Shown: positions 48,534 through 59,314 of the stretch, in pieces | How positions within the stretch are numbered: the first letter of the stretch is position 1 | How the letters are laid out: every line of letters begins with the position of its first letter | NCBI RefSeq assembly: GCF_001304615.2 | Contig: NZ_CP032683.1 | Location: forward strand, 1,302,001 to 1,366,000 | DNA: 64,000 nt | Direction: 5' to 3' | Source: Methanosarcina flavescens | GTDB lineage: Archaea > Halobacteriota > Methanosarcinia > Methanosarcinales > Methanosarcinaceae | The notes under the pieces: model-generated | The model's input: only the letters and a program-made list of their open reading frames with translations | What the model was told of the DNA's origin: nothing | Databases searched by the model: none | Position numbers and translations under genes: made by a program

Positions 48534-48668
48534 CAAAAGTAATAAAGTATCTTTGACCAATTAGATAACAACGAATTAACCGATACTCTTAACTCGGGTG
48601 AATCTAAAGAAAATAAGTCTAATTTTTGCTAAGTATTTCAGGTGCTTAAATTTCCAGAGGCGTTCCGG

Positions 48669-50084
48669 ATGCTCCAGGTTTACAATACCCTTACAAGACG
48701 GAAAGAAATTTTCAAACCTTTAAAGGAAGGCGAAGTATCGATTTATGCCTGTGGGCCTACAGTTTACAGTATGCCGCATATAGGCAATTATCGTACTTTC
48801 CTGATGACCGATAATATTGTGAGAACTCTTGAGTACCTTAGATATAAAGTAAAACTTGTAATGAACATTACCGACATAGATGACAAAACTATCAGGGATT
48901 CAAAAGCAGCCGGAGTGTCACTTAAGGATTTTACGGATAAATACACGGCAGAGTTCTTTAAAGGCCTTGATATGCTGAACATAAAAAGAGCTTCAGCCTA
49001 TCCGAGAGCCACGGAAAACATTGGCAGCATGATTGAGCTAGCACAAAAGCTGATAGACAAAGGACTAGCTTACGAAAAAGGCGGGTCGGTTTATTACAGA
49101 ATCTCATCATTTCCTGATTACGGTAAACTCTCAAAGCTTGACTTCAATAAAATAAAGGTTGGCGCATCAGTGGATGTGGACGAATATGATAAGGATAACC
49201 CACGTGATTTTGCTCTCCTGAAAGCCTCAACCCCGGAAGAGATCGAGAGGGGAATTTACTATGAAAGCCCGTGGGGTAAAATCCGCCCGGGCTGGCATAT
49301 CGAATGCTCGGCAATGGCTATGAACTATTTTGGACCCACATTGGATATGCATCTAGGAGGAGTAGACCTTATTTTCCCTCATCACGAAAACGAAATAGCG
49401 CAATCGGAAGGGGCAACAGGTGAACCTTTTGCATGCAACTGGATTCACGGCGAACACCTGATAGTCGAAGGGGAGAAGATGAGCAAGTCCAAAGGAAACA
49501 TCTTCACATTGCCCGAGATTGTAGGGAAGTATGGCGGGGAAGTTGTACGCTTTATGTTTCTCTCAGTACATTACCGTAAAAAACTGGATTACTCTGACGC
49601 CTTTGCAGAAAATGCTAAAAACAACTATTTGAAACTCAAAGAAACGCTCGAAAACCTTGAATTTGCCCTGGCAAACGCAGAAAATAAAGCTTATCCTGAA
49701 GACGATGAAGTCCTTAAAGCCCTTCCCGAACTTGAGATTCAGTTCAGGGAAGCTCTTGAAGACGATTTCAATACTCCTAAAGCCATAACTGTTTTCAGGG
49801 AACTCTCCCGTACAGCCAATAAATATCTTGAGTCCGGAAAAAACCAGCAGGTTCTCAATAAGCTCCATTCCCTTTACAGGCAGTTTTCGGATGTTCTGGG
49901 TCTTTTTGCCGAATCCAGAAAAAAGGAAATTCCCGAAGAAATCATGGAACTGGTTAAAGAGCGTGAAAACGCTAGAAAAAAGAAAGATTGGGCAGTTTCG
50001 GATGCTATCCGGGAAAAAATAAAATCTCTGGGCTATATCGTGCAGGATACAAAAGAAGGACCAAATGTAAAGGAAGCTGAATAA
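48669..50084 (+). CDS. cysS: Cysteinyl-tRNA synthetase
   Basis: A class I synthetase that charges tRNA(Cys) directly. The HIGH-type motif is MPHIGNYR (about residue 35) after YACGPTVY with the zinc Cys, and KMSKSKGN is at about 270. [10 protein letters not shown] and [10 protein letters not shown] carry the further zinc ligands. I start at ATG 48669 because GAGG lies nearby upstream; the frame opening at 48642 adds nine residues. The product is 471 residues. Together with SepCysS it provides a second route to Cys-tRNA. Confidence 0.93.
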   Translation: MLQVYNTLTRRKEIFKPLKEGEVSIYACGPTVYSMPHIGNYRTFLMTDNIVRTLEYLRYKVKLVMNITDIDDKTIRDSKAAGVSLKDFTDKYTAEFFKGLDMLNIKRASAYPRATENIGSMIELAQKLIDKGLAYEKGGSVYYRISSFPDYGKLSKLDFNKIKVGASVDVDEYDKDNPRDFALLKASTPEEIERGIYYESPWGKIRPGWHIECSAMAMNYFGPTLDMHLGGVDLIFPHHENEIAQSEGATGEPFACNWIHGEHLIVEGEKMSKSKGNIFTLPEIVGKYGGEVVRFMFLSVHYRKKLDYSDAFAENAKNNYLKLKETLENLEFALANAENKAYPEDDEVLKALPELEIQFREALEDDFNTPKAITVFRELSRTANKYLESGKNQQVLNKLHSLYRQFSDVLGLFAESRKKEIPEEIMELVKERENARKKKDWAVSDAIREKIKSLGYIVQDTKEGPNVKEAE

Positions 50085-50271
50085 AGTTAATTAAATTCCT
50101 GTATAAGCTTCCTTAACTCTAAGGCAGGAGGTTCCCTTCCTCACTTTTATCAGAGAGCAGGGAAGGTAGTTCACCTGAAATCCTTAAGACGTCAATAATT
50201 ATTTATGCAAATATATATATCTTATTTGCGTTAATCTATTCTTATTCTGGGTCGCATTCTCCTTTTCTATT

Positions 50272-50694
50272 ATGCGTGCCCTATCGCCTATAGGGGGGCA
50301 ATTTCTGGATAAAGTGATTATTGATGAAGAAGTTATTGATGTCTCCAGTAAGAATGCCTTGAAAGCAGGGCATATTTTAGCCGAACTGGGGCATGCTCCA
50401 GGCACAGTAAAAGCCTTGAGGCTCGTATCTTCTAAAGCCCTGGAAGAAAAATCCATAGAGTCTATTGACGATGCAATGCTTATGATCAAGGAAATCTCTA
50501 AAAAAGTTGTAGACAATATGGAGGAAACCCCTGCTGAGTTCAGACCATCTCAGGTGGAGCTAACTTTTAATCTGCTTCTGACTATGAATGGGAGAGCAGT
50601 TATAACCAAATCAGAGGAGGAGAAAAACCTTAAAGTAGTGCTAAGGTGGAAAGACAAAGGAGATGAGATTGAGAAGGAAGTTCCAGAGGAGTAA
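50272..50694 (+). CDS. Uncharacterised archaeal protein
   Basis: I do not recognise this 140-residue acidic soluble protein. It begins MRALSPIGGQFLDKVIIDEEVID and has a helical middle (KALEEKSIESIDDAMLMIKEI) and a strand-rich end (EKNLKVVLRWKDKG). It has no cysteines and no membrane part. The codon use and clean boundaries fit a real gene. Confidence 0.6.
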   Translation: MRALSPIGGQFLDKVIIDEEVIDVSSKNALKAGHILAELGHAPGTVKALRLVSSKALEEKSIESIDDAMLMIKEISKKVVDNMEETPAEFRPSQVELTFNLLLTMNGRAVITKSEEEKNLKVVLRWKDKGDEIEKEVPEE

Positions 50695-50895
50695 GGCTGA
50701 AACTCTGCTTATAATCACATAATTTTTTTAATGCAAATATACGAATACGTTAGAAGATTTTCTGAATCAATATTCACTTAGTTGCTCTCAAATTAAATCC
50801 GCAGTTCTATCTATAATGGTTCTTGTTGTTTTTCTTCTTTGTCCCTGAAGGAAGAAATAAGTATGATTTAAAACAAATTGAAAGTGGTAGGTGGT

Positions 50896-51822
50896 ATGAA
50901 GTCCAAACTTCTTGCTTTTTTACTTGCCGTTTCGCTTATTGCAAACGCTTACTTTGTCCTGTTTGAGGAACAGCCTTCCTTTGATGAAGAGCAAATCCAG
51001 GAAATGCAGGATCGCATAAATTTCCTTGAGACTGAAAATGAAAACCTTGAGGCGCAGCTAAATCAGAGTAATCAGTCGCTTCAGTCTTATGCTTCTCAGT
51101 TGGAATCCTATCGTGGGAGAATCTTTGAGCTTGAGAACAGTTCTCAAATGTGTCCTGCAGGAATTGAAGGTTTTGCTATCCTTCAGGGACCTGCGGTTTT
51201 CCAGAAAGTTGAACTGGAGAGGTCTGGCCCCTTTATCAGGGAAAGTATTTCTGAGGAAGGTGCTTTACTTGATATATCGGTTGAGATTAGACCAGGAAAA
51301 GGCCGCGTACTTGTTCAAACAGTTCCTCTAACCGGTGTAGGCTTCCAGGATGCGGCAAACACTGCTGTCTTCGTAGCCGAGAGTCAAACCGGACATCAGC
51401 TTTCAAGCAGTGATGTTATTTTTAGTGTAACTGCTGAAGAAGATATTCCCGGAGGGGTCGATGGTCCAAGTGCAGGCGCTCTAATGACCCTCCTTGCAAT
51501 TTCCGCAGTCGATAATAATACCAGGCTAAATGATAGCATTACTCTAACAGGTACCATTGATAGTGAAGGCAATATAGGAGAGGTCGGTGGCATTCTCGAA
51601 AAAGCCAAGGCTGCAGAAGCAGGAGGCAAAACACTCTTCCTCATTCCCAGGGAAAATAGTCAACTTGTTATTTACAAGCTGGTAGAAAGAAACTTTGGCG
51701 GCTTTATAATTACTGAAAGGGAGGCAGAGATCGTAGACGCCGAGGAGTATATAGAAGAAAAGGTGGGAATCGATGTCGAATACGTAGATACGATAGATGA
51801 TGTACTGAGGTATCAGAGATAA
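50896..51822 (+). CDS. Exported Lon-type (S16) protease domain protein
   Basis: A 308-residue protein with an N-terminal signal anchor (about residues 4-19), a coiled coil with repeated Asn/Gln/Glu (about 30-75) and a C-terminal Lon proteolytic domain. The catalytic Ser lies in GGVDGPSAGALM and the paired Lys in GGILEKAKAAEAGGK, so the S16 dyad is intact. No AAA+ module is present, unlike LonB, so it may act on unfolded peptides or as a regulated sheddase at the cell surface (inference). I chose ATG 50896, preceded by GGTAGGTGG, over the TTG at 50878. Confidence 0.85.
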   Translation: MKSKLLAFLLAVSLIANAYFVLFEEQPSFDEEQIQEMQDRINFLETENENLEAQLNQSNQSLQSYASQLESYRGRIFELENSSQMCPAGIEGFAILQGPAVFQKVELERSGPFIRESISEEGALLDISVEIRPGKGRVLVQTVPLTGVGFQDAANTAVFVAESQTGHQLSSSDVIFSVTAEEDIPGGVDGPSAGALMTLLAISAVDNNTRLNDSITLTGTIDSEGNIGEVGGILEKAKAAEAGGKTLFLIPRENSQLVIYKLVERNFGGFIITEREAEIVDAEEYIEEKVGIDVEYVDTIDDVLRYQR

Positions 51823-52017
51823 AATCCGGATCTGAATTTTTACTGTAACCCAAGTACATTTTTCACCGGAATTATCTCTTCTTTACTATCTTCAATTTTA
51901 TACCCTCTATTTATTTATATAGCGCAAAGTATATATTTATACGCGTGAGATTGAACCTGTTTCAGGTTGCCATCTGATATGCAATTTTAAGTTCTGAAAA
52001 ACAATCTTTCATCAACT

Positions 52018-52875
52018 ATGTCACCAGAAATCATACCTATTATTGAAGAGCCTGCTCTCATTGTATCCAATACCGAAACTTCACTGGTAGTTGCCGACAT
52101 CCACCTGGGGATAGAATGGGACCTTTACAGGAGCGGGATCAATTTGCCCAGCCAGATGGAAGGACGGCTGGACAGGATTCTGAGCTATATTCATGCAAAT
52201 TCCCCCGACCGGATAATACTTCTTGGGGATATAAAGCACAATGTTCCTCAAGTTTCCTGGCAGGAGAAAGATGAAATTCCTCGCTTTCTTGAGACGCTTG
52301 CAAAACATACACATGTGGATATCTTCCCTGGAAACCATGACGGAGGGATCGAACTTCTTTTTAACAGACAAAAGGATATCAGGGTTCATTCCGCACGCGG
52401 GGCGGTTCTCGACGGAGTAGGATATTTTCACGGGCATACCTGGCCTGATCCTGAACTGCTAAGTGCCTCTCATATAATTGTCGCCCATAACCATCCTACA
52501 GTTCGCTTTACGGATGCTTTCGGCTATTCCATAACTGAGCCTGCCTGGATCAGGACAAAATTCAATGCAGATGTTCTGACGAGTCGATTCGGAAACCTCG
52601 ATTTTGAAGACACTGCACAATGGGGCGACCCTGAACTATTCATAATGCCGGCTTTTAATGAATTATGTGGAGGCGTGCCTTTTAACGAATCCACTCTGGA
52701 AGATCTCCTGGGCCCTGCTTTTTCCTCAGGCGGGATCGAACTTGAGGCTTCAGAAGTGTATTTGCTTGATGGGACAAGACTAGGACTGCTCAGGAATATT
52801 CGGAAACTGCAACATACAAGGGTTCGAACCAGGACGCCGGGCAGGAGCTATAAGAACTCTAAAAAACCCGTCTGA
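52018..52875 (+). CDS. Metallophosphoesterase (calcineurin-like)
   Basis: The 285-residue protein shows the metal-binding motifs in order: VVADIHLG (DxH), LLGDIKH (GDxxx), FPGNHDGG (GNHD), VAHNHPT and the earlier FHGHTW (GHxH-like). These belong to the archaeal group of predicted DNA or nucleotide phosphoesterases that is often linked to Lhr helicases; lhr is 8 kb away in this window. The substrate is unknown. The gene is alone. Confidence 0.85.
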   Translation: MSPEIIPIIEEPALIVSNTETSLVVADIHLGIEWDLYRSGINLPSQMEGRLDRILSYIHANSPDRIILLGDIKHNVPQVSWQEKDEIPRFLETLAKHTHVDIFPGNHDGGIELLFNRQKDIRVHSARGAVLDGVGYFHGHTWPDPELLSASHIIVAHNHPTVRFTDAFGYSITEPAWIRTKFNADVLTSRFGNLDFEDTAQWGDPELFIMPAFNELCGGVPFNESTLEDLLGPAFSSGGIELEASEVYLLDGTRLGLLRNIRKLQHTRVRTRTPGRSYKNSKKPV

Positions 52876-53535
52876 GCTGATCAGAAGATAATCAGGGGAT
52901 AAAATTTTAAGTGTTAGAACAACCCTTACAAAATTGCTCATCGTTTTGAGCTCTGTACCAGATCTTAAAACTTTTAAAGGAAAAGTGCTGCATTCTGAAA
53001 GAAATTCTCAGATATCAACTAGAAACAACATTGTGTCCAGTTTTCTGCATCTTTTCTCTTGAGATTTCCCTCATAATTCTAATTTTTTTACGCCATATCC
53101 AAATCTTTTTATGAAATTGATGTTTTATAATTGCTATTAATCTTTGAATATTTTAGAGAAAATTTGATGAGTAGCAATAATAAAGAATCCTGATGAATTA
53201 ACATACAGTTTATTCAGACTGAATAATCGATATAATAAGATTGTTAGGCAGATGATCCCTTATTTTACTGAAAAGCAATCACAGAATTTACTCTGGCTGG
53301 TGAGACCGTAACTCCAGAAAAGTTCCCAGGTGCCAAAATGGTTACCAGCAGGTAATTCATAAAAGCTTTTAAATTTTTTATTCGGAATTTAGGAGGCTTG
53401 GAACGGAAGAATAACCGAGAAATTTTGGTGTCGATTTTATGGAATCTTTCCCATATCCCATCATGTAAATTCCATCAGATAAAGGAATTTCAACTGCAAT
53501 ACTGAAAACCCTAATTAAAGCAGGGTTGGAGAACT
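52876..53535. other. Intergenic spacer
   Basis: No gene seen in 660 AT-rich bases. GGTTGGAGAACT before 53536 carries the ribosome site of the kinase gene. Confidence 0.5.
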
Positions 53536-56500
53536 ATGACTACTTTTGATCGCCTGAATGCTGACGAATCGGACAATACAAATAAAGAGTTGCATACCGG
53601 GATTTTCGACTGCAAGCGTTCGGAGAATGAGCTGATTGAACCCAGGGGCAAACTTGGAGTAGAGACTAGAGACATTAGTATTCTCCATAAACTCAGCAAG
53701 CGGTATCTCGGAGACAGTGATTTATTTTCGATTTTTCAGGAAATGGTTGAGGCTGCAATTGCAATTACCAGAGCGGATAAAGGAAATATACAGATTCTCG
53801 ATTCATCAACAGGAAAACTGAAGCTCGCAGCCCAGAAGGGGTTTAGCCTTCGTTTTTTAGAATTCTTCGAGCTTGTGGATGCAGGGAAAGCAGCGACATG
53901 TGGGGCTGCAATAGAAAGAATGGAACGCGTGGTCGTTGAGGACATCACCTGCAGTCCGGGCTTACTCGAAAGTGAAGCCCTTGATGTACTGCTGGATGAA
54001 GGAGTAAGAGCTATTCAGTCAACGCCTCTGGTGAGCCTGTCGGGCAAACTGCTTGGTGTTATCTCTACTTATTTCAGCCAGGCTCACTTTCCGGATGAGC
54101 GTGAGCTGATGCTGATTGATATCCTTGCCCGGCAGGCTGCAGATATTATCGAGCGTCAGCAGGCTGAAGAAAAGCTGCGGCAAAGCGAGCAATGTCCAAG
54201 ACTTAGGCTAGAAAATATTCTCTCACCAGACCGGGAAATGGCTAACCTGGAGCTTGCCGAGATTATTGATGTCCAGGCGGTCCAGTCCCTCATGGAGGAT
54301 TTCCATAAGCTTGTTCACATGACTGTGGGCTTGAATGATCTAAAAGGTAATGTTCTGGTAGGTGTCGGATGGCAGGACATCTGCACGAAATTCCACAGGG
54401 TTCATCCTGAAACCTGCAAGCACTGTATAGAGAATGACATCGAGCTTTCTACGGTTACCCCGCCTGGAGAGTTTAAGCTGCATAAGTGCAAGAACAATAT
54501 GTGGAGTGTCGCAACTCCTGTTATGGTAGGAGGCAAGCAAGTTGGCAGTATCCTCTCAGGGCAGTTCTTTTTTGAGGATGAGCTTCTTAACTACGAGCTT
54601 TTCCGAGCTCAGGCCAGGAAATATGGTTTCAATGAAGAGGAATATATAGCTGCACTTGAAAAAGTCCCGAGGTTGAGCAGGGAAGCCGTGGATACAGGCA
54701 TGGCTTTCTTAATGGCGTTTGCCAATATGGTCTCACAGTTAAGCTACAGCAATATCAAGTTGAGCCAGCTGCTAAATGAACGTGACGCTCTGGTAGATGC
54801 GCTGAGGGAGAGTGAGGAGCGGTTCAGGTGGGTTATTGAGAACTCGCTCGATGCTGCGTACCGGCGAAACCTTCAGACTGACCGCTATGATTACATGAGC
54901 CCTGTAATAAAGCAGCTCACAGGTTTCTCTGCCAGGGAAATAAGTGAGATGACTACCAGTAAAACCCTTGATCGTATTCATCCAGAAGACCGCCAGATGG
55001 TTACTGAAAAACTGACTCGGGCATCTGACTCAGGTTTTGGAACTGTTGAGTACAGGTTCAGGTGCAAGGACGGCAAATACCTGTGGCTTGCCGACCACTT
55101 TAGGGTTACTAAAGATCAAAATAGGAAGCCTTCTTTTATCGGAGGCATCGTCCGTGATATCACCAAGCGTAAGCTAGCTGAACAGGAGCTGGTGGAAAGT
55201 GAAAAGCGATTCCGTACTCTGGCCGAGAACTCTCCTGATGTAATTACCCGCTTTGATAAACAAAACCGCCATATGTATGCAAATCCTGCAGCTGCAAAGG
55301 CTTACGGTCTATCTCAAGCCAGAATAATTGGAAAAACGCATGGTGAACTTGGAATGGATCCTGTACTTGTAAATTTCTGGGAAGAGTGCCACCAGAAGGT
55401 TTTTGCTACAGGAGAACCCGAGACAATGGAATTCAAGTACATATCACCTCAGGGAAAAGAATACTATTTTAATACACGGATAGTACCGGAGTTCACCAAT
55501 GGTAAAGTATGCTCTATTCTTGCTATTTCGCGTGATATTAAAGATAAAAAAGAAGCGGAAGCCAGGTTAAAAGATACCCTCGATAACCTGGAAGAGCTGG
55601 TTAAAGCGCGTACAGCAGAGCTTGAGAAGACTTATAAATCCCTGGAAGAAAGCAAAAGAGGTCTAGCTGAAGCTCAAAAAATGGCTAATATTGGAAGCTG
55701 GTATTGGGACTTTTTAACTGGTGAGGTTAACTGGTCTGAGGAGATGTATCGTATATTCGGGCGAGATCCTAAAAAACTGGCACCGTCTTATAATGAGTAT
55801 CTAAGCTATATACATCCCGATGATCGAGACTATGTGGATAATACCCTTAGAGAAGCCGTAAGTTCAAGATTTTCCAGTGTTGATCACAGGATTGTTCTGG
55901 ATAATGGAGAAGTACGCACAATCCATGTACGATTTGAAGTTATTTTTAACGAGGAAAATCTTCCGGTTCGGGCAAGAGGAATAGTTCAGGATATTACCGA
56001 GCGTAAAAAAGCTGAAGAAAAAATTAAGACCCTGGTGAATGCTGTAGAATCATCAAACGATGCAATTATAACCACATCCCTTGAGGGTGTTGTTACCAGC
56101 TGGAATAAGGGCGCAGAGCAGGTTTATGGCTATTCGGCTGAAGAAATTCTGGGAAAAAATATTTCAGTAATTGAACCTCCAGGATTAAAAGGGGAAATAG
56201 GACAGCTAATCGAGAAAATTAAAAATAACGACAAAGTCCAGTACTACGAAACTTTGCAGCTAAAAAAGGACGGTACACCAATAAATGTCTCAGTAAGTCT
56301 CTCCCAGATTTTTAACTCGTCCGGAGATTTTGTAGCTGTCTCGGCTATTTCCAGGGATATTACTGAACGCAAGAAGGCAGAAAAAATCCTGGCAAAAATC
56401 GAAGAAACTAGAAAAAAAGAGATTCATCACCGAATCAAGAACAATTTACAGGTAATCTCTTCTCTGCTGGATTTGCAGGCTGAGAAGTTTTTTGATAACG

Positions 56501-57042
56501 AGGTACTTGAAGCCTTTAGAGAAAGCCAGGACCGGGTATTTTCGATGTCCCTTATCCATGAGGAACTTTATAAAGGGGAAGGAACCGATACACTGGACTT
56601 TTCCGCATATCTCCAGAAACTAGCTGAGAATCTTTTCCAGACTTACAGCCTTAGAAGTAAAAATCTCAACCTGCTAATGGATCTCGAGGAGAATGCCTTC
56701 TTTAACATGGACATTGCCGTCCCGCTGGGAATAATTGTTAATGAACTTGTTTCCAATTCTCTCAAACATGCATTTACTGAAGAGGAAAAAGGGGAAATTC
56801 GAATCAAACTGTGCAGGGAAGAAAAAAATAACGAAATACAGGAATCATGTTTCAGTCTGACAATCTCAGACAACGGGAAAGGGATTCCCGAAAACTTGGA
56901 GTTTGAACGCCTTGATTCTCTTGGGCTGCAGTTAGTGAGCACCCTCGTTGACCAGCTGGATGGAAAAATAGAGATTAAGCGAGATCAGGGGACTGAGTTC
57001 AGAATTACTTTCAACCTGATAGAAAAATTCGATGTCCTGTAA
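53536..57042 (+). CDS. GAF-PocR-PAS4 sensor histidine kinase
   Basis: A 1168-residue soluble kinase with no membrane segment. Order: GAF (about 47-205), PocR sensory domain (about 235-405, with TCKHCIEND and HKCKNN cysteines), four PAS domains (about 430-545, 560-670, 715-825, 835-950) with a coiled coil at about 672-712, then HisKA_2 (EIHHRIKNNLQVISSLL, about 960) and HATPase_c with NELVSNSLKHAF and DNGKGIP. PocR domains bind small organic molecules in other systems; here the ligand is unknown. No response regulator lies nearby, as is common in Methanosarcina. Confidence 0.9.
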   Translation: MTTFDRLNADESDNTNKELHTGIFDCKRSENELIEPRGKLGVETRDISILHKLSKRYLGDSDLFSIFQEMVEAAIAITRADKGNIQILDSSTGKLKLAAQKGFSLRFLEFFELVDAGKAATCGAAIERMERVVVEDITCSPGLLESEALDVLLDEGVRAIQSTPLVSLSGKLLGVISTYFSQAHFPDERELMLIDILARQAADIIERQQAEEKLRQSEQCPRLRLENILSPDREMANLELAEIIDVQAVQSLMEDFHKLVHMTVGLNDLKGNVLVGVGWQDICTKFHRVHPETCKHCIENDIELSTVTPPGEFKLHKCKNNMWSVATPVMVGGKQVGSILSGQFFFEDELLNYELFRAQARKYGFNEEEYIAALEKVPRLSREAVDTGMAFLMAFANMVSQLSYSNIKLSQLLNERDALVDALRESEERFRWVIENSLDAAYRRNLQTDRYDYMSPVIKQLTGFSAREISEMTTSKTLDRIHPEDRQMVTEKLTRASDSGFGTVEYRFRCKDGKYLWLADHFRVTKDQNRKPSFIGGIVRDITKRKLAEQELVESEKRFRTLAENSPDVITRFDKQNRHMYANPAAAKAYGLSQARIIGKTHGELGMDPVLVNFWEECHQKVFATGEPETMEFKYISPQGKEYYFNTRIVPEFTNGKVCSILAISRDIKDKKEAEARLKDTLDNLEELVKARTAELEKTYKSLEESKRGLAEAQKMANIGSWYWDFLTGEVNWSEEMYRIFGRDPKKLAPSYNEYLSYIHPDDRDYVDNTLREAVSSRFSSVDHRIVLDNGEVRTIHVRFEVIFNEENLPVRARGIVQDITERKKAEEKIKTLVNAVESSNDAIITTSLEGVVTSWNKGAEQVYGYSAEEILGKNISVIEPPGLKGEIGQLIEKIKNNDKVQYYETLQLKKDGTPINVSVSLSQIFNSSGDFVAVSAISRDITERKKAEKILAKIEETRKKEIHHRIKNNLQVISSLLDLQAEKFFDNEVLEAFRESQDRVFSMSLIHEELYKGEGTDTLDFSAYLQKLAENLFQTYSLRSKNLNLLMDLEENAFFNMDIAVPLGIIVNELVSNSLKHAFTEEEKGEIRIKLCREEKNNEIQESCFSLTISDNGKGIPENLEFERLDSLGLQLVSTLVDQLDGKIEIKRDQGTEFRITFNLIEKFDVL

Positions 57043-57363
57043 AGTCTAACCTATGAGATATTTTCTCTTCAAGAAGTGAGATTGATCTAATAAGAATATT
57101 GATACTTCTTCTCAATTTTTATATAAAATGCATGGATCTATGGAAAAAAATAAATGCGAGGAACAAGGCTAATAAGCAGTCATTATTCCTGAGAATTCCT
57201 GAGAATTCTATCTTTGACTATTTATGATTAGTGTAACCATCTAATCGATTTAATTATCGATCTTTTGATTAATTACTGACTGACTGGTTGGTAACAATTG
57301 ATCTACCGGTTTGTCACTGATTGAGATTTATTTTCATTCACCTGAATAGGATGTACTGATTCA
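57043..57363. other. Intergenic spacer
   Basis: No gene seen in 321 bases. A direct repeat TGAGAATTCC/TGAGAATTCT lies near 57190-57209. Confidence 0.5.
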
Positions 57364-58920
57364 ATGAGCACAGAACTTAATAACACGGAACTGTCGGATG
57401 AAATTATCCAGTCAGACAGCAATGCTACTCTTTCTGATAACAATAACCTATTAAAATGCAGGGTTTTTGATGATTCAAAGATTGCAAAATTAAACGATAT
57501 TAGAAGCCAGGGACTTAACCCTTACCCCTATAGGTTTGAAAAGAATGGGGATATTTGTGAAATCCTGAAGAAATTTGATGATTTTGAAAAAAACGAAGGT
57601 CTAAAGGTACGAACCGCAGGAAGGCTTTATAATATTCGCAAACTTGGAAAAATGATATTTGCCGATCTTGGAGACCAGGGAGGCAGAATTCAGGTTATCT
57701 TAAGGAAAGGAGATCTTCCTGATGAGGATTTCGAGATTTTCAAAAATCTGGTCGACTCGGGAGATATAATAGGCATTCAGGGTGAACTTTTCAGGACAAA
57801 AAGGGGCGAGAATTCCATCAATGTATTGGAATTCTCCCTGCTCTCAAAATCCCTCTGTTCCCTTCCTGAAAAATTCCATGGATTAAAAGACGTAGAAACC
57901 AGGTACAGAAAAAGATATCTTGACCTTATAGTCAATGCCGAGAAGCGAGAGATTTTCGTCATGAGGAGCAAACTCATTTCCGAGATCAGGCAATACCTTA
58001 CTGACAGGGGATTTTTGGAGTTTGAGACCCCTGTGCTCCAGACTGTGTACGGGGGCGCAAATGCAAGGCCTTTCACGACTTTCCATAACTGCCTCGGGCA
58101 AAATCTCTTCATGAGAATAGCCCCTGAGCTCTACCTTAAAAGGCTTGTTGTTGGCGGGTACGAGAAGGTCTTTGAGATCGCCAAGAACTTCAGGAACGAG
58201 GATATTGACACGACCCATAATCCAGAATTTACCATGATAGAGGTCTATGAGGCTTACAGGGATTACAATGACATGATGGACTTAACCGAGGGCCTTATCT
58301 CGGAACTCGTATTCAAACTGACTGGCGGATATGAAATCAAAATGGGCGAAAACACAATCAATCTACGCTCTCCCTGGAAAAGGATATCCATGGAAGATGC
58401 CTTAAAAGAGTATGCCGGACTTGACGTCTTTGCACACTCGCTTGAAGAATTGAGGCAAATCGCAATTGAAAACAGGATCGAAGATTACGAGAAGGCAAAG
58501 ACGTATGGGGAATTCCTTGCCCTGCTCTTTGAAGACCTGGTAGAGGACAAGCTGATTAATCCTACTTTCATATACGATTTCCCTGTGGAAAATTCCCCGC
58601 TTGCCAAAAACCACAGGTCAAAAGAAGGTTTTGTCGAGAGATTCGAGCTCTTCCTGAACGGCTGGGAACTGGCAAACGGTTATTCCGAACTAAACGACCC
58701 TATTGAACAGGAAAAAAGGTTCGAGGAACAGGATAAGAAAAGAATGCTCGGAGACCTTGAAGCACAAACCATTGATTACGATTTCATAAACGCCCTCGGA
58801 TACGGCTTGCCCCCTACAGGCGGCATGGGGCTTGGAATTGACCGCCTTACTATGATCCTTGCGGGTCTGGAATCCATCAAGGAAGTAATCCTCTTCCCAC
58901 AGATGAAAAGAGAAGACTGA
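57364..58920 (+). CDS. lysS: Lysyl-tRNA synthetase, class II
   Basis: A 518-residue bacterial-type LysRS. An unusual polar N-terminal extension (about 1-35, Ser/Asn/Asp-rich) precedes the anticodon-binding OB fold (AGRLYNIRKLGKMIFADLGDQGG) and the class II core with motif 2 (AKNFRNEDIDTTHNPEFTMIE) and motif 3 (GGMGLGIDRLTMIL). Most archaea use class I LysRS; Methanosarcina is known to carry both classes. Transfer from bacteria is the usual explanation. Confidence 0.93.
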   Translation: MSTELNNTELSDEIIQSDSNATLSDNNNLLKCRVFDDSKIAKLNDIRSQGLNPYPYRFEKNGDICEILKKFDDFEKNEGLKVRTAGRLYNIRKLGKMIFADLGDQGGRIQVILRKGDLPDEDFEIFKNLVDSGDIIGIQGELFRTKRGENSINVLEFSLLSKSLCSLPEKFHGLKDVETRYRKRYLDLIVNAEKREIFVMRSKLISEIRQYLTDRGFLEFETPVLQTVYGGANARPFTTFHNCLGQNLFMRIAPELYLKRLVVGGYEKVFEIAKNFRNEDIDTTHNPEFTMIEVYEAYRDYNDMMDLTEGLISELVFKLTGGYEIKMGENTINLRSPWKRISMEDALKEYAGLDVFAHSLEELRQIAIENRIEDYEKAKTYGEFLALLFEDLVEDKLINPTFIYDFPVENSPLAKNHRSKEGFVERFELFLNGWELANGYSELNDPIEQEKRFEEQDKKRMLGDLEAQTIDYDFINALGYGLPPTGGMGLGIDRLTMILAGLESIKEVILFPQMKRED

Positions 58921-59314
58921 TTGATTTCAGATTTAGTTTTGTTTTGCAGGTCCATGTTTATCCTGCTAAACGGACAGGGCAGTAGGGGAGAAAATCCCCT
59001 TCATTTTTATTCCGGAGAAACTTGAATAGCTTCTTCCTCGGGCAGCATAGAATTTCATTAGGCTCTCCGCATTTTTGTATTGTCATTACTTTATTATCCT
59101 ACAAATTATTTTTAATTCTATTTTTCCCAGATCTTGTCTTCAACAATAAATCTTTATAATAAAAAGTAATAAGTAGTTCTACAGTATAATTTTTTATGTC
59201 ATGATATTTCCTGATTTAAATTCTTTCAACCCCAGAAGAGTGCTTTTATATGCTAAACTGAGACAAAAATGAGAAGACGATCAATTTTTAAGTAAACTGG
59301 CCGAGGACAATCTT
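58921..59314. other. Intergenic spacer
   Basis: No gene seen in 394 AT-rich bases. The kinase promoter should lie at about 59140-59260. Confidence 0.5.

Noticed and set aside
52018..52875. Metallophosphoesterase as part of an operon with lhr
   Set aside because: The two are linked in many genomes, but here two kinases and lysS separate them by 8 kb, so no operon is claimed.
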